DNA from: Anaerolineales bacterium
GTDB lineage: Bacteria > Chloroflexota > Anaerolineae > Promineifilales > Promineifilaceae
Assembly: GCA_011524645.1 (NCBI GenBank)
Contig: WTJY01000191.1
Span: 1 to 35,193 of the forward strand
DNA: 35,193 nt
Direction of reading: 5' to 3'
This document shows, piece by piece, positions 17,606 to 26,278 of the stretch (positions are counted from its first letter, which is position 1; each line of letters begins with the position of its first letter). Under the pieces are notes generated by a model, which was given only the letters and a program-made list of their open reading frames with translations, made no database searches and was not told the origin of the DNA. The translations under genes were made by a program, and so were the position numbers.

Positions 17606-20467
17606 TTACGAATGCCCACCTCCTCGCCGCCGCCGAATCAAGCCACCTAACCCTACACTAGAAACCAACGCCATCACTAGTCCCAGCGAGATCGCTGATT
17701 TACGACTATCTTCCGCCCATTCAGCGCTTTCCATGAAAGAATTTTGTTCCGCTAAGTCATCTTCGGTTGCTGTTTCGCCTGCATCATTCATGAAGCTGTC
17801 TTCATGTGCTTCATGTGACATATCTTCGGCTGCATCCATTCCTTCATCACTTGAGGTCATGTTTTGACTAAAATCAACCTCATTTACTGTCTGTGAACGA
17901 CCGGCCAGTACCATCGATTCTTGATGGGTTTCAAGGGCTGGCTTGGCGGACACACCGGCCGACATTTTTCCATTAACAATGCGTGGATCACTCACCGCAT
18001 CGGTCGGCATGACCTCACCACCCAAAGCGACACCATATTCATCCATGAGTTGTTGGTTCGTTTTGTCGAAGTACCCTTGATTGAAGGTAAATGGGATCGG
18101 CTCAAATTCCTCGCCGTTTTCAGCAAGTTCACTTTCGTCAAATTCGTCGTCTTCGCCAAAGTCTTCTTCTTCGAAATCCCCTTCCATGTCCATCTCTTCC
18201 ATTTCAAAGTTGTCGCCGTAAGGGATGTAACCGGGCTCTTGCTGATTAAAGAAGATTTCTCGCCCATCTAAGGTCACGGTATCAGGCCAAACAATAAAGT
18301 TCGGGTCCGGATCGGGGAAGTCGAATTCCGCATCCATGACGATGTGTTGACGTTGGCTCTCTTGCCCAGCGACGGCCGTGCCATCTAGCGAACCAAACGT
18401 AATGTCGGTCATCGGCATGGTGCGCGGTTCACGAAGTGCTTCATGAATTAAAATGTCAGTGACATTGCTGAGATGAAGATCGCTAATTGTCCAGTAGCTT
18501 TGGCGGGGAGCAAGAAAACCGACTTCGTATCCTTCGATGGTAACGTTTTCGATAAACCCAGGGCCAAATGACTCTACATTATTGTAGTCAAGTCCGATCC
18601 CAAGAGCGGCCGTTTGACCTAAATTGTGTTGGAACGGGGCGCCAATACCGATCAAGCGGGCGTTACGGACGCTCAAGCGCTCATTGTAGTTAATCAACAT
18701 CCCGTCCCGTGATCCCCAAACGGTTGTGTCTTCAAACACCGGTTTCAAGGTGTCGATATAGGCTTGCGGTGGGGTTGCATGCCACTCACTCGATGGGTCT
18801 CCCATATAATTGGCGGAGTGGATATAGCGTGAGCGAAAACCGACCGTCGCATTAGATGATTCATTGTTGCGCACTTCGGCTAAAGGTGCCCACCAAACCG
18901 GAATCGTATCGCGATTGGTAATGAGATGACCGTTTTCGATTTCATCGACCTTAACAGCGGCACGGCCGGTGTCCGGTTCAATCAACCCATCTGTCCAAAA
19001 GATAAAGCCATGTGCCGATGCGCCAGAAGAAACATTGTCAATCACGCTGACGCGATTCCCTGATAGCCAGAATCCGTCCCCATCGTTGCCGAAATCGCCA
19101 CGATCTAGACCTAAATCGGGGTCAATCGCCCCCAAATCATCCAACACAAAGGCATCATTGACGGTACGGATGGCGATATTGCCGATCATCGAGCCTACTT
19201 CGTCGCCCGCTTCGGTGTAAAAACCGGCCCCTTGTACGTCATAAGAGACATTATCTATAAAATTGATATTTGAGGAGTGATTGACAAAGCCCCACCCTGG
19301 CGAGTCAACTACGACACTCCCATTGACTATCGCTGAACCGGCCATCGGGTTTGTTCCGCCACGGTGAAAATGGATCGCGTATCGGCCGCGAATGTTGGTC
19401 GCTTCTCCTTGCTCAACCGTAAAGTGAATCGGGGCATTGTTGTCATTGCCGACCATCTCTTCATCGATTTCATAATACACATCATTTAGTTCTTCCCGTT
19501 TGTCCGTCCGGCCGAGTCCATAAAATCCTGCGTATTGCACATCCACATCATGTGTATGACGAAACATGATATGACCGCGACGCAAAACTTCTCTGTTTTC
19601 CGATTCAAAGCGGACGTTGCGTGAACTGTTCGCCACCCATAAATTGAGATCCGCTTTTGGTGGAACGTGATCGAGTTCGAGTGGCGCATTAAGTGTGACC
19701 GTCGCACCATTGATTCCATTAATGGTGCGTACTTCATCACTCTTTTGTCCTTGTGACCCTGCGATGATAAGTTCATCACCAACGCGCCACCCTTGTGGCG
19801 TTTCCGATAATAGAAGCGTGGTGGCACCGGCCTTGGGAAACTCCGCTACGGTTACGCGGTGGGTTTTCGCTGCGCCATGCATAATCGTCGTGCCTCCTAA
19901 TACCGCACCACGGCCGAGTTGTTTGGGATCTTCATCTAAATCAATCGCACCAAGATCGGCAAAGATGATTCTGGCTGTTACATCTGCCATGATAGGTGCT
20001 TCGGCCGTGCCGACTTCTAGTCGGCTACCCAAACCGCTGGTCAAGGTGTCAACCCAGAGCTCCGTATCGACCGTTGGGGCGAAACGGAGTGTGCCATCAA
20101 TGGCGATGCTCTTGTATTTGTAGGGGATTTTTCTGTCAACGGTAACTGCGATCCCGGCCGGAATCGCTACCGTTGCTTGATCTGTCGGTAAATTGCCGTT
20201 GGCCCATGTTGCTGGGTCAGACCAACTGCCTGATTGCACGGCCGTGTGGCTTGCCATTTCCGGCCGGTGAATGCTTGGGTTGTTCATATGGTGTTGATGA
20301 TGGTCACCCATCGCTGTATTCGATCCCATGCCATGATTTTCATGTTCTGTTGTTTGTTCAACATGGGTATGGGCCGTATATGAATGCATCTCTTGACCAT
20401 GAGCCAAGAGGGGAGCACTCGTCATGAGTGCAAGTGATGTAAAGATAATCGCTGATTTTAGTTTCAT
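17606..20467 (-). CDS. Secreted G8-domain, CEMIP/TMEM2-like beta-helix protein with membrane tail
   Basis: A 953-residue exported protein. The signal peptide is about residues 1-24 (AIIFTSLALMTSAPLLAHG), then a His/Met-rich segment to about 75. A G8 domain covers about 80-205 (SGSWSDPATWANGNLP, AIPAGIAVTVD, GTLRFAP). A right-handed beta-helix follows, with GRYAIHFHRGG at about 355 and WGFVNHSSNINFIDNVSYD plus GAGFYTEAGDE after it. These closely resemble human CEMIP and TMEM2 at the IHFH and DNVGYD segments. A very acidic stretch lies at about 745-790. The C-terminus has a hydrophobic helix (SLGLVMALVSSVGLGGLI) followed by RRRR, so it is anchored or sorted at the membrane. CEMIP/TMEM2 are linked to hyaluronan breakdown; a polysaccharide-binding or -cleaving role here is inference. 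No ribosome site is obvious before the ATG. Confidence 0.85.
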   Translation of the reverse strand: MKLKSAIIFTSLALMTSAPLLAHGQEMHSYTAHTHVEQTTEHENHGMGSNTAMGDHHQHHMNNPSIHRPEMASHTAVQSGSWSDPATWANGNLPTDQATVAIPAGIAVTVDRKIPYKYKSIAIDGTLRFAPTVDTELWVDTLTSGLGSRLEVGTAEAPIMADVTARIIFADLGAIDLDEDPKQLGRGAVLGGTTIMHGAAKTHRVTVAEFPKAGATTLLLSETPQGWRVGDELIIAGSQGQKSDEVRTINGINGATVTLNAPLELDHVPPKADLNLWVANSSRNVRFESENREVLRRGHIMFRHTHDVDVQYAGFYGLGRTDKREELNDVYYEIDEEMVGNDNNAPIHFTVEQGEATNIRGRYAIHFHRGGTNPMAGSAIVNGSVVVDSPGWGFVNHSSNINFIDNVSYDVQGAGFYTEAGDEVGSMIGNIAIRTVNDAFVLDDLGAIDPDLGLDRGDFGNDGDGFWLSGNRVSVIDNVSSGASAHGFIFWTDGLIEPDTGRAAVKVDEIENGHLITNRDTIPVWWAPLAEVRNNESSNATVGFRSRYIHSANYMGDPSSEWHATPPQAYIDTLKPVFEDTTVWGSRDGMLINYNERLSVRNARLIGIGAPFQHNLGQTAALGIGLDYNNVESFGPGFIENVTIEGYEVGFLAPRQSYWTISDLHLSNVTDILIHEALREPRTMPMTDITFGSLDGTAVAGQESQRQHIVMDAEFDFPDPDPNFIVWPDTVTLDGREIFFNQQEPGYIPYGDNFEMEEMDMEGDFEEEDFGEDDEFDESELAENGEEFEPIPFTFNQGYFDKTNQQLMDEYGVALGGEVMPTDAVSDPRIVNGKMSAGVSAKPALETHQESMVLAGRSQTVNEVDFSQNMTSSDEGMDAAEDMSHEAHEDSFMNDAGETATEDDLAEQNSFMESAEWAEDSRKSAISLGLVMALVSSVGLGGLIRRRRGGGHS

Positions 20468-20506
20468 GATAGATGTGTTCTTGACTGTCGTAAGTAAAAG
20501 AATGGG

Positions 20507-20646
20507 AATTATTCAGCGATAGTCATGTTTGTCTTGTTCTCCTCTTATAAGGCGAGGTTGGAGGAGGTAGATTTAAATAAAATTTCCCCTCTCCCCAACC
20601 TTTCTCACTCAAGGGAGAGGGGAGCCAAGAAAACTACTGAATAATT
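20507..20646. repeat. MITE-like element with 10-bp terminal inverted repeats
   Basis: AATTATTCAG (20507-20516) and CTGAATAATT (20637-20646) are perfect inverted repeats bounding 140 bases. The interior aligns with 2660-2760 (TTCCCCTCTCC and AAGGGAGAGGGGAGC arms). There is no open frame and no obvious target-site duplication. Confidence 0.6.
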
Positions 20647-20948
20647 ACAAAGAATGAATGTATAGCCCAAGCCTAACCGGTTGGTATCGACTTTGCTTTA
20701 AGTCGAGCTTAAAAAGGGGATCGTCGAGTTTAAAAAATGAAGGGGTTAGTTTAAATCCCAATTAACATGATTCTACATGTTCGCCAACTAACAATTTGTT
20801 TGTGATGCTCTAAATCGTTTTTGTTGACATAATGCATCTTCTGTGCCCCCTCTATATTCCCAAACCTTTGTTCATCGTTATTATGTCTACCTATGTATTG
20901 GAACCTGCTCTGATTTCTCCGGCAAGAGCTGTAAACAGCCACAATTGA

Positions 20949-20977
20949 TTGCCCATGTAATAGGCATGTGCTATAAC
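20949..20977 (+). promoter_or_regulatory. Candidate promoter of the nuo-atp run
   Basis: TTGCCC (20949-20954), a 17-base spacer and TATAAC (20972-20977) with an extended -10 TGC (20969-20971). The predicted start near 20984 leaves a leader of about 195 bases before nuoA. Confidence 0.5.
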
Positions 20978-21137
20978 TAATAGTGTTTTGTAAAAGATTT
21001 CACAAACGAAATCTAGACCAATTTATAACGTGGCTGTCAAGTCACTCTCCCTAAAGAAATTTTTCAAAATTAAACAGCATGATTTAGCAAAAACGGCCGT
21101 TGGGCCACTCAAATCATGCTACTCAAAACATTCAGAA

Positions 21138-21165
21138 CAGAGAACCAATTGAAAGCTGTTCTCTG
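21138..21165 (+). other. Hairpin abutting the nuoA ribosome-binding site
   Basis: CAGAGAAC (21138-21145) pairs perfectly with GTTCTCTG (21158-21165), with a 12-base loop. The GGAGG at 21167-21171 starts two bases later. The stem could affect ribosome access or protect the 5' end. Confidence 0.5.
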
Positions 21166-21179
21166 CGGAGGAATGAAAC

Positions 21180-21536
21180 GTGTTAAGTGATTGGCAATAC
21201 ATCGGACTATTTGTGGCACTATCGCCCATTTTCCCCGCCGCCCCTATTTTGATTCAGTGGTTACTTGGCCCTAAAAAGCCCAATGCCATCAAAAATCAAA
21301 CATATGAATGCGGTATCGAAACGGTTGGAGACACTTGGATTCAGTTCAAGATGCAATATTACATCTATGCTTTGATCTTCGTTGTTTTTGACGTTGAAGC
21401 GGTGTTCCTTTTCCCTATCGCGGCCGCGTACGACCAATTAAGCCTTTTCGCGATCGGCGCTACCGCCCTATTTATCATCCTGCTCGCTGATGGTCTAGCA
21501 TACGCTTGGTCCAAAGGGGCTTTGGAGTGGATTTAA
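21180..21536 (+). CDS. nuoA: NADH-quinone oxidoreductase subunit A
   Basis: A 118-residue membrane subunit of complex I near the quinone site, with three transmembrane helices. The signature YECGIETVGDTWIQFKMQYY with the conserved Cys loop, followed by FVVFDVEAVFLFP, identifies NuoA/NdhC without doubt. The start is GTG at 21180, supported by GGAGG 8 bases upstream; the nearby ATG reads into a stop after five codons. It is first in a same-strand run of membrane-arm genes. In standard operons nuoB, C and D follow, but here nuoH follows after 63 bases containing a perfect hairpin. Confidence 0.97.
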   Translation: MLSDWQYIGLFVALSPIFPAAPILIQWLLGPKKPNAIKNQTYECGIETVGDTWIQFKMQYYIYALIFVVFDVEAVFLFPIAAAYDQLSLFAIGATALFIILLADGLAYAWSKGALEWI

Positions 21537-21544
21537 TTTTAGCT

Positions 21545-21572
21545 CGCGCCAACGGTACAAATCGTTGGCGCG
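21545..21572 (+). other. Perfect 10-bp intergenic hairpin between nuoA and nuoH
   Basis: CGCGCCAACG (21545-21554) pairs with CGTTGGCGCG (21563-21572) around an 8-base loop. No T-run follows, so it is not a standard terminator. It may be a processing or stability element, or a partial attenuator. It sits where nuoB-G and nuoI are absent. Confidence 0.7.
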
Positions 21573-21599
21573 TGATGCTTTAACCACGGAGAATGATTT

Positions 21600-22880
21600 A
21601 TGTCTCTTTTGGAAGCACTTAGAACGCTCAATTTATTTGACTACTTACGTGAACTTTGGGGTCCAGAACCATGGGTTGAACCGGTTCTAGACATCATTAG
21701 TATCATGAGTCTCTCAACATTCTGTTTGTTGATTGTCCTTTTCCTAATTTGGTTAGAACGGAAGGTGATTGCGCGTATGCAAGACCGTATCGGCCCTAAC
21801 CGTGTCGGTGGGAAATACGGTGCGGCGCAAACCCTTGCCGACGTTGCCAAACTTCTTACCAAGGAAATGGTCACACCGAGCGGTGCAGACTGGGCTGCTT
21901 ATAACTTGGCCCCATTCTTAATCGTAATGACCGCCCTCCTAATGTGGGCGGTGATGCCATTCGCCCCACAATTTATCGGGGTTGATCTCAATATCGGGAT
22001 TTTCTACGTTTTGTCGATTAGCTCGGTATCGGTCGTTTGCATCTTGCTCGCCGGTTGGGGATCAAACAACAAATATGCTTTGCTCGGTGCTTTTCGCGCA
22101 GTAGCTCAACTGGTCAGTTACGAAGTCCCGATGGTGATCTCTTTGATTATCCCCATCATTTTGGCTCGTTCCATGTCACTTGTGTCTATTTCGGAAGCAC
22201 AGTGGATCCCGTTCGCTGCCGTTGTTCCTTTGTCTGCAATCGTCTTTTTCATCTCAGCTTTGGCTGAAACCGGCCGTACACCATTCGACTTGCTCGAAGC
22301 GGAATCTGAAATCGTCGCCGGGTTCCATGTTGAATACGGTGGGATGAAGTTTGGCATGTTCTTCTTGGCTGAATTTGTCAGCACGTTGTTCATGTCATCA
22401 CTCGTGGCAACTATCTACTTCGGTGGATATCGTTCAATCATGCTTGAGTGGTTCGGTGTCGCGACTGGTCCCTACCTCGGACTCCTAATTTTCTTTATCA
22501 AGACATTCCTTGTTTACTTCGTATTCATTTGGATTCGCGCCACATGGCCTCGCCTACGGATCGACCAAATGTTGAATTTCAACTGGAAGTTCTTGGTTCC
22601 TTTATCTTTGGTAATGGTCTTGGTTGCCGCATTGCTTGATCGCGCTGTTTCTCACAATCAATGGTTGTGGTGGGCTGCGCATCTCGGTACGAATATCGTG
22701 ATCGGCGCAGGTGCGTTGGCCTTTGCTCGTCGCCGTGCAAATCGCGACAACTTACTTGAAGACAATGAAAAGCAGGCTCCTCCTGCTACCGCTTCTGCTG
22801 GTCCTCTTATGGAAGGGGCCGATCCGCACGGTGATCATGATGATCATGGTCATGCGGTCCCAGCACCAGCTCACGACTAA
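21600..22880 (+). CDS. nuoH: NADH-quinone oxidoreductase subunit H, with His/Asp-rich tail
   Basis: This membrane subunit lies at the quinone-binding and proton-entry junction of complex I. Conserved stretches are VIARMQDRIGPNRVGGKYGAAQ, the acidic loop EAESEIVAGFHVEYGGMKFG and a terminal RATWPRLRIDQML, all diagnostic of NuoH/ND1. It is 426 residues, about 100 longer than E. coli NuoH. Part of the excess is a C-terminal tail (about 378-426) that is charged, then Pro/Ala-rich, then His/Asp-rich (GDHDDHGHAVP). The tail is unusual and resembles metal-binding His segments seen in other proteins of this window. Its partner subunits nuoB, D and I are not in the window. Confidence 0.97.
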   Translation: MSLLEALRTLNLFDYLRELWGPEPWVEPVLDIISIMSLSTFCLLIVLFLIWLERKVIARMQDRIGPNRVGGKYGAAQTLADVAKLLTKEMVTPSGADWAAYNLAPFLIVMTALLMWAVMPFAPQFIGVDLNIGIFYVLSISSVSVVCILLAGWGSNNKYALLGAFRAVAQLVSYEVPMVISLIIPIILARSMSLVSISEAQWIPFAAVVPLSAIVFFISALAETGRTPFDLLEAESEIVAGFHVEYGGMKFGMFFLAEFVSTLFMSSLVATIYFGGYRSIMLEWFGVATGPYLGLLIFFIKTFLVYFVFIWIRATWPRLRIDQMLNFNWKFLVPLSLVMVLVAALLDRAVSHNQWLWWAAHLGTNIVIGAGALAFARRRANRDNLLEDNEKQAPPATASAGPLMEGADPHGDHDDHGHAVPAPAHD

Positions 22881-22907
22881 TTTTCAGGCTAGGAGAATTT
22901 TGATCTT

Positions 22908-23453
22908 ATGCCAGTGATGCAAATCATATTCATTATTGTCAGCGCGGTGACGTTGGTCTCAGCAATTATGGTTGTAACCGACCGTAATCTCTTCCATGCC
23001 GCGCTTTGGATGATGCTGTCATTCTTGGGCGTTGCCGGTCTGTACATCCTGTTGGAAAACGGATTTATGGCAGCAACTCAGCTCCTTGTCTATATTGGAG
23101 CCATTTCGATTTTGGTTATCTTCGCCATCATGATGACACGACGCTTAATGAGCACGACCGAATCCCCTTACAATAGCCAATGGCCTTGGGGTGGTTTGGC
23201 CGCGCTTTTGTTGTTGGGTCTTCTTGCTTCGGTTATTACCCAGTTTGATTCGCTCGTTCCCGGTGTCGGCCGTACTGCGCCCGAAACGGAGAGCGCAATT
23301 CAATCGATGGTAACCGATCTTGGTGTGGCGTTTACCGCTAGTGATCAGTACGTGTTGGTCTTTGAATTGGCCTCCGTATTGCTCCTTGTCGCTCTGGTCG
23401 GCTCGATTATCGTGGCCCGCCCAGATATCGACCCAGAGGAGGATAACTCATGA
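22908..23453 (+). CDS. nuoJ: NADH-quinone oxidoreductase subunit J
   Basis: A 181-residue membrane subunit with five predicted helices, part of the central proton axis of complex I. VTDRNLFHAALWMMLSFLGVAGLYILLEN and the pi-bulge helix region GAISILVIFAIMMTRRLM are typical. A ribosome site (AGGAGAA) precedes the ATG at 22908 at a rather long distance. The 3' end overlaps nuoK by the ATGA quadruplet, indicating coupled translation. Confidence 0.95.
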   Translation: MPVMQIIFIIVSAVTLVSAIMVVTDRNLFHAALWMMLSFLGVAGLYILLENGFMAATQLLVYIGAISILVIFAIMMTRRLMSTTESPYNSQWPWGGLAALLLLGLLASVITQFDSLVPGVGRTAPETESAIQSMVTDLGVAFTASDQYVLVFELASVLLLVALVGSIIVARPDIDPEEDNS

Positions 23454-23758
23454 TCCCATTGTCTTGGTACTTAATTGTCGCGGCCGCGCTTTTCTGCATC
23501 GGCATGTACGGCATTTTGGCTCGTCGTAACGCGGTTGCTATGTTAATGGCGGTGGAATTGACTCTCAATGCGGTCAATATCAACCTGATCGCTTTCTGGC
23601 GCTACACTGATCCTAGCTCTTCCGCTGGGGTAGCGTGGGCGATCTTCGTCTTTACGGTAGCAGCGGCCGAAGCGGCCGTGGGGCTCGCGCTTATTATCTC
23701 GATTTATCGTCAACGTGAATCAGTTATCGCTGAAGAACTTGACATCTTGAAATACTAA
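23450..23758 (+). CDS. nuoK: NADH-quinone oxidoreductase subunit K
   Basis: A 102-residue, three-helix subunit homologous to MrpC. The two conserved membrane glutamates are visible in MAVELTLNAVNIN and AAAEAAVGLALIISIYR. Its length is standard for NuoK. It starts inside the nuoJ stop (ATGA) and is preceded by GAGGAGG, so it is tightly coupled. It links the antiporter-like subunits to NuoH through the water-filled axis. Confidence 0.96.
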   Translation: MIPLSWYLIVAAALFCIGMYGILARRNAVAMLMAVELTLNAVNINLIAFWRYTDPSSSAGVAWAIFVFTVAAAEAAVGLALIISIYRQRESVIAEELDILKY

Positions 23759-23778
23759 GGGAAGAGGTCTATTAACTC

Positions 23779-26241
23779 ATGGATATGTTAGAAATTCTCA
23801 CTTGGCTGATTCCCGCAGGGCCTCTTCTGGCTTTCGTGTTGATTTTGCTGGTGACCAATCAAAACAAACGTTTGAGCTTCCTCTTGGCTTGGGCAGGCAT
23901 TATTGCTTCTGTTGGCCTCGCTTGGTTTGTTTCTTTTAACGTTGTTGGCGTTTTCCTTGAAAGCGAAAAAGAGCTTAAAAAGCATCCGGTTCAAGTGGCT
24001 AGCTCGATCGCTTGGTTACCTATCGGTGATTACTATGGTGATCCACAGGGGGCCGCATATGCTGAGGCTCCGGCCAAAGATTATGCTGATGATTCACACA
24101 GTGAAGATGCCAGCCACAGTGCAGATGATGGGCACAGCGAAGATGTTGCTTATGCCGACGAAGAAGCAAAGGCGGATGATTATGGTAAAGCGGTCGCTCC
24201 AGAGACAGGAACTTGGTTCCGTCTAGGTGTATCGGTTGACCCGTTGACTGCGGTCATGCTCTTCATGGTTCCGTTTGCGGTCTTCATGATCTTTGTTTAC
24301 AGTGTTGGTTATCACAACTTCGGTAAACCGGCCGGTCACTTCCTCGGGATTCCAAATCATGGTCAAGAAGAGCCTCTCTTCACCCGATTCTTCGCCTTAA
24401 TGAGCTTGTTCGCTGGGGCGATGTTGACCTTGGTTGTCGCCGACAACTTGTTGCTGATCTTCGTCGGTTGGGAAATCATGGGCTTCTGTTCTTACTCGCT
24501 TATCGGTTTCTGGTATGCACGCTCATACGACGATCCGAAACGAGTGCCACCACGCGAAGCATCTATTAAGGCATTTATGACCACCCGTATCGCTGACGTT
24601 GTCATGTTGATGGGGTTGGTTTTCTTCTACCGGACATTCGGTACGCTTAATTACACCGAAGCTTTCACCTCAGATAGCTTGGTGAATGCGATCGATATCT
24701 TGCAACCATTTGGCGCGGCCGGTCTAGGCATCATGGCTCTCATGATCTTTACCGGTACGGTCGGTAAATCGGCTCAGTTCCCATTACATGTCTGGCTACC
24801 AGACGCGATGGAAGGCCCGACTCCTGTGAGTGCGGTTATCCATGCTGCGGCAATGGTTTCGGCCGGTATCTATTTGGTCTTGCGTATCTTCCCGTTGATC
24901 GGGATGGCTCTCGAAGCGAGCCCTGGCTTCGCTTGGACAATCGCTGGGATCGGCGCATTTACCGCCCTAATGGCTGCCACAATCGCTGTCGCCCAAAATG
25001 ATGTGAAAGGGGTTCTCGCATACTCAACCATTTCTCAGCTCGGCTTTATGATCGCTGCGATCGGGATCGGTGGCTATATCGCTGCCGCATTCCACTTGAT
25101 TACGCACGCTTATTTCAAAGCGTTGCTCTTCATGGGATCTGGTTCTGTAATTCACGGGATGGAACATGGCGCAGAACATGTTCATGATCATCATAGTGAC
25201 CCTCAAGACATGCGCTTGATGGGGGGCTTACGTGAAAAGATGCCGACAACCTTCTGGACATTTGTCGTCGGTGGTATGGCACTTTCCGGTTTCCCCGTGA
25301 TCACGGCCGGTTTCTGGTCAAAAGACGAAATTCTCGCAGAAGCTTGGTATGTCTTTACCTATGATTTCCTAGGACAACATGGTTCATCTCACGCTGGTGA
25401 TCCATTTGGCTTGGTCGGTTTAATGGTCTTTGTTGTGTTGTGTATCGCAGCATTTCTAACCGCCTTCTACACCACTCGTCAAATCTGCCTAACCTTCTTG
25501 GGTAAACCACGCTCTGAACTCGCTGAACACGCGCATGAAAGCGATGGCTATATGACCACCCCATTGGTGATCTTGTCCTTCTTCGCCATCGGCGCGGGTT
25601 GGGTCGGTATTCCAGATACGTTCTTGGGTACTGAAGGTGTTTTCTATAACTATTTCCACCATTTCGTAGGCGCAACGCTTTATGAAACGGTTAACAATGG
25701 ACTCTACAAGCTCGATTTGATTCCGCATAAAATCGCCAGTCTTCCATTCATGATTACGCCGCTGGCCGCATCAATTGTTGTGGCTTTGGGTGGGATCGGC
25801 TTGGGCTGGATGGTTTACGGCCGTAAACCACTCGAAAAAGGCGCAATTGATCCGGTTGCTAAGGTTATTCCCGCACCTATCTACGACTTCTTGCAAAACA
25901 AATGGTACTTGGATGAACTGTACAAAGCTGTATTTGTTCGCCCAGTTGTCTTCTTCTCGGAAGTGGTTGTCTACGAAGTGATGGATAAGGGATTGATCAA
26001 CGGATTCTTGCACTTGGTGGCTAACCTTACTTATCGCCTCGGTGAAGTCATGCGGGTGACCGAAAACGCGGTCTTCGGTGATGGTGTGGACTGGCTTTCT
26101 GATCGATTCCTCGATCTAACGAAAGAATTCCGCACTTTCCAAAGCGGTAAAATTCAAGAATATGCATTGCTATCAGTTTTGATCGCTTTCGTGTTCACCG
26201 CTTTTATCATTCTGTTGAATGCTGGCGCTTTCGGCATTTAG
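23779..26241 (+). CDS. nuoL: NADH-quinone oxidoreductase subunit L, enlarged
   Basis: This distal antiporter-like proton pump of complex I is 820 residues against about 613 in E. coli. Key residues are present: the TM5 Glu in FVGWEIMGFCSYSLIGFW and the TM7 Lys in GKSAQFPLHVWLPDAMEGPTPVSA. There are two unusual additions. First, an acidic His/Ser/Asp/Ala-rich insert at about residues 88-145 (DSHSEDASHSADDGHSED) lies between the first two membrane segments. Second, the lateral-helix region between the last two helices is long: from LING at 739 to QSG near 790 I count 52 residues, where my recollection of ordinary NuoL gives about 26. The last helix follows (YALLSVLIAFVFTAFIILL). The second addition is relevant because two NuoM genes follow. 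Confidence 0.96.
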   Translation: MDMLEILTWLIPAGPLLAFVLILLVTNQNKRLSFLLAWAGIIASVGLAWFVSFNVVGVFLESEKELKKHPVQVASSIAWLPIGDYYGDPQGAAYAEAPAKDYADDSHSEDASHSADDGHSEDVAYADEEAKADDYGKAVAPETGTWFRLGVSVDPLTAVMLFMVPFAVFMIFVYSVGYHNFGKPAGHFLGIPNHGQEEPLFTRFFALMSLFAGAMLTLVVADNLLLIFVGWEIMGFCSYSLIGFWYARSYDDPKRVPPREASIKAFMTTRIADVVMLMGLVFFYRTFGTLNYTEAFTSDSLVNAIDILQPFGAAGLGIMALMIFTGTVGKSAQFPLHVWLPDAMEGPTPVSAVIHAAAMVSAGIYLVLRIFPLIGMALEASPGFAWTIAGIGAFTALMAATIAVAQNDVKGVLAYSTISQLGFMIAAIGIGGYIAAAFHLITHAYFKALLFMGSGSVIHGMEHGAEHVHDHHSDPQDMRLMGGLREKMPTTFWTFVVGGMALSGFPVITAGFWSKDEILAEAWYVFTYDFLGQHGSSHAGDPFGLVGLMVFVVLCIAAFLTAFYTTRQICLTFLGKPRSELAEHAHESDGYMTTPLVILSFFAIGAGWVGIPDTFLGTEGVFYNYFHHFVGATLYETVNNGLYKLDLIPHKIASLPFMITPLAASIVVALGGIGLGWMVYGRKPLEKGAIDPVAKVIPAPIYDFLQNKWYLDELYKAVFVRPVVFFSEVVVYEVMDKGLINGFLHLVANLTYRLGEVMRVTENAVFGDGVDWLSDRFLDLTKEFRTFQSGKIQEYALLSVLIAFVFTAFIILLNAGAFGI

Positions 26242-26278
26242 AACTAACTACTGAAATTTTCTCCCGACAGGAGACGTT

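Larger units (their letters stand above)
20468..21179. other. 712-base intergenic region upstream of the nuo operon
   Basis: It holds a MITE-like repeat (20507-20646), a small hairpin with TCGACTT/AAGTCGA arms (20687-20706), the candidate nuo promoter (20949-20977) and a hairpin just before the nuoA ribosome site. A 63-codon open frame at 20751-20942 on the minus strand has no recognisable features and I do not call it a gene. Confidence 0.65.

Noticed and set aside
20751-20942. Open frame of 63 codons on the minus strand upstream of nuo
   Set aside because: No ribosome site, no recognisable domain, and an odd Arg/Asn/His-rich composition in an otherwise regulatory stretch.
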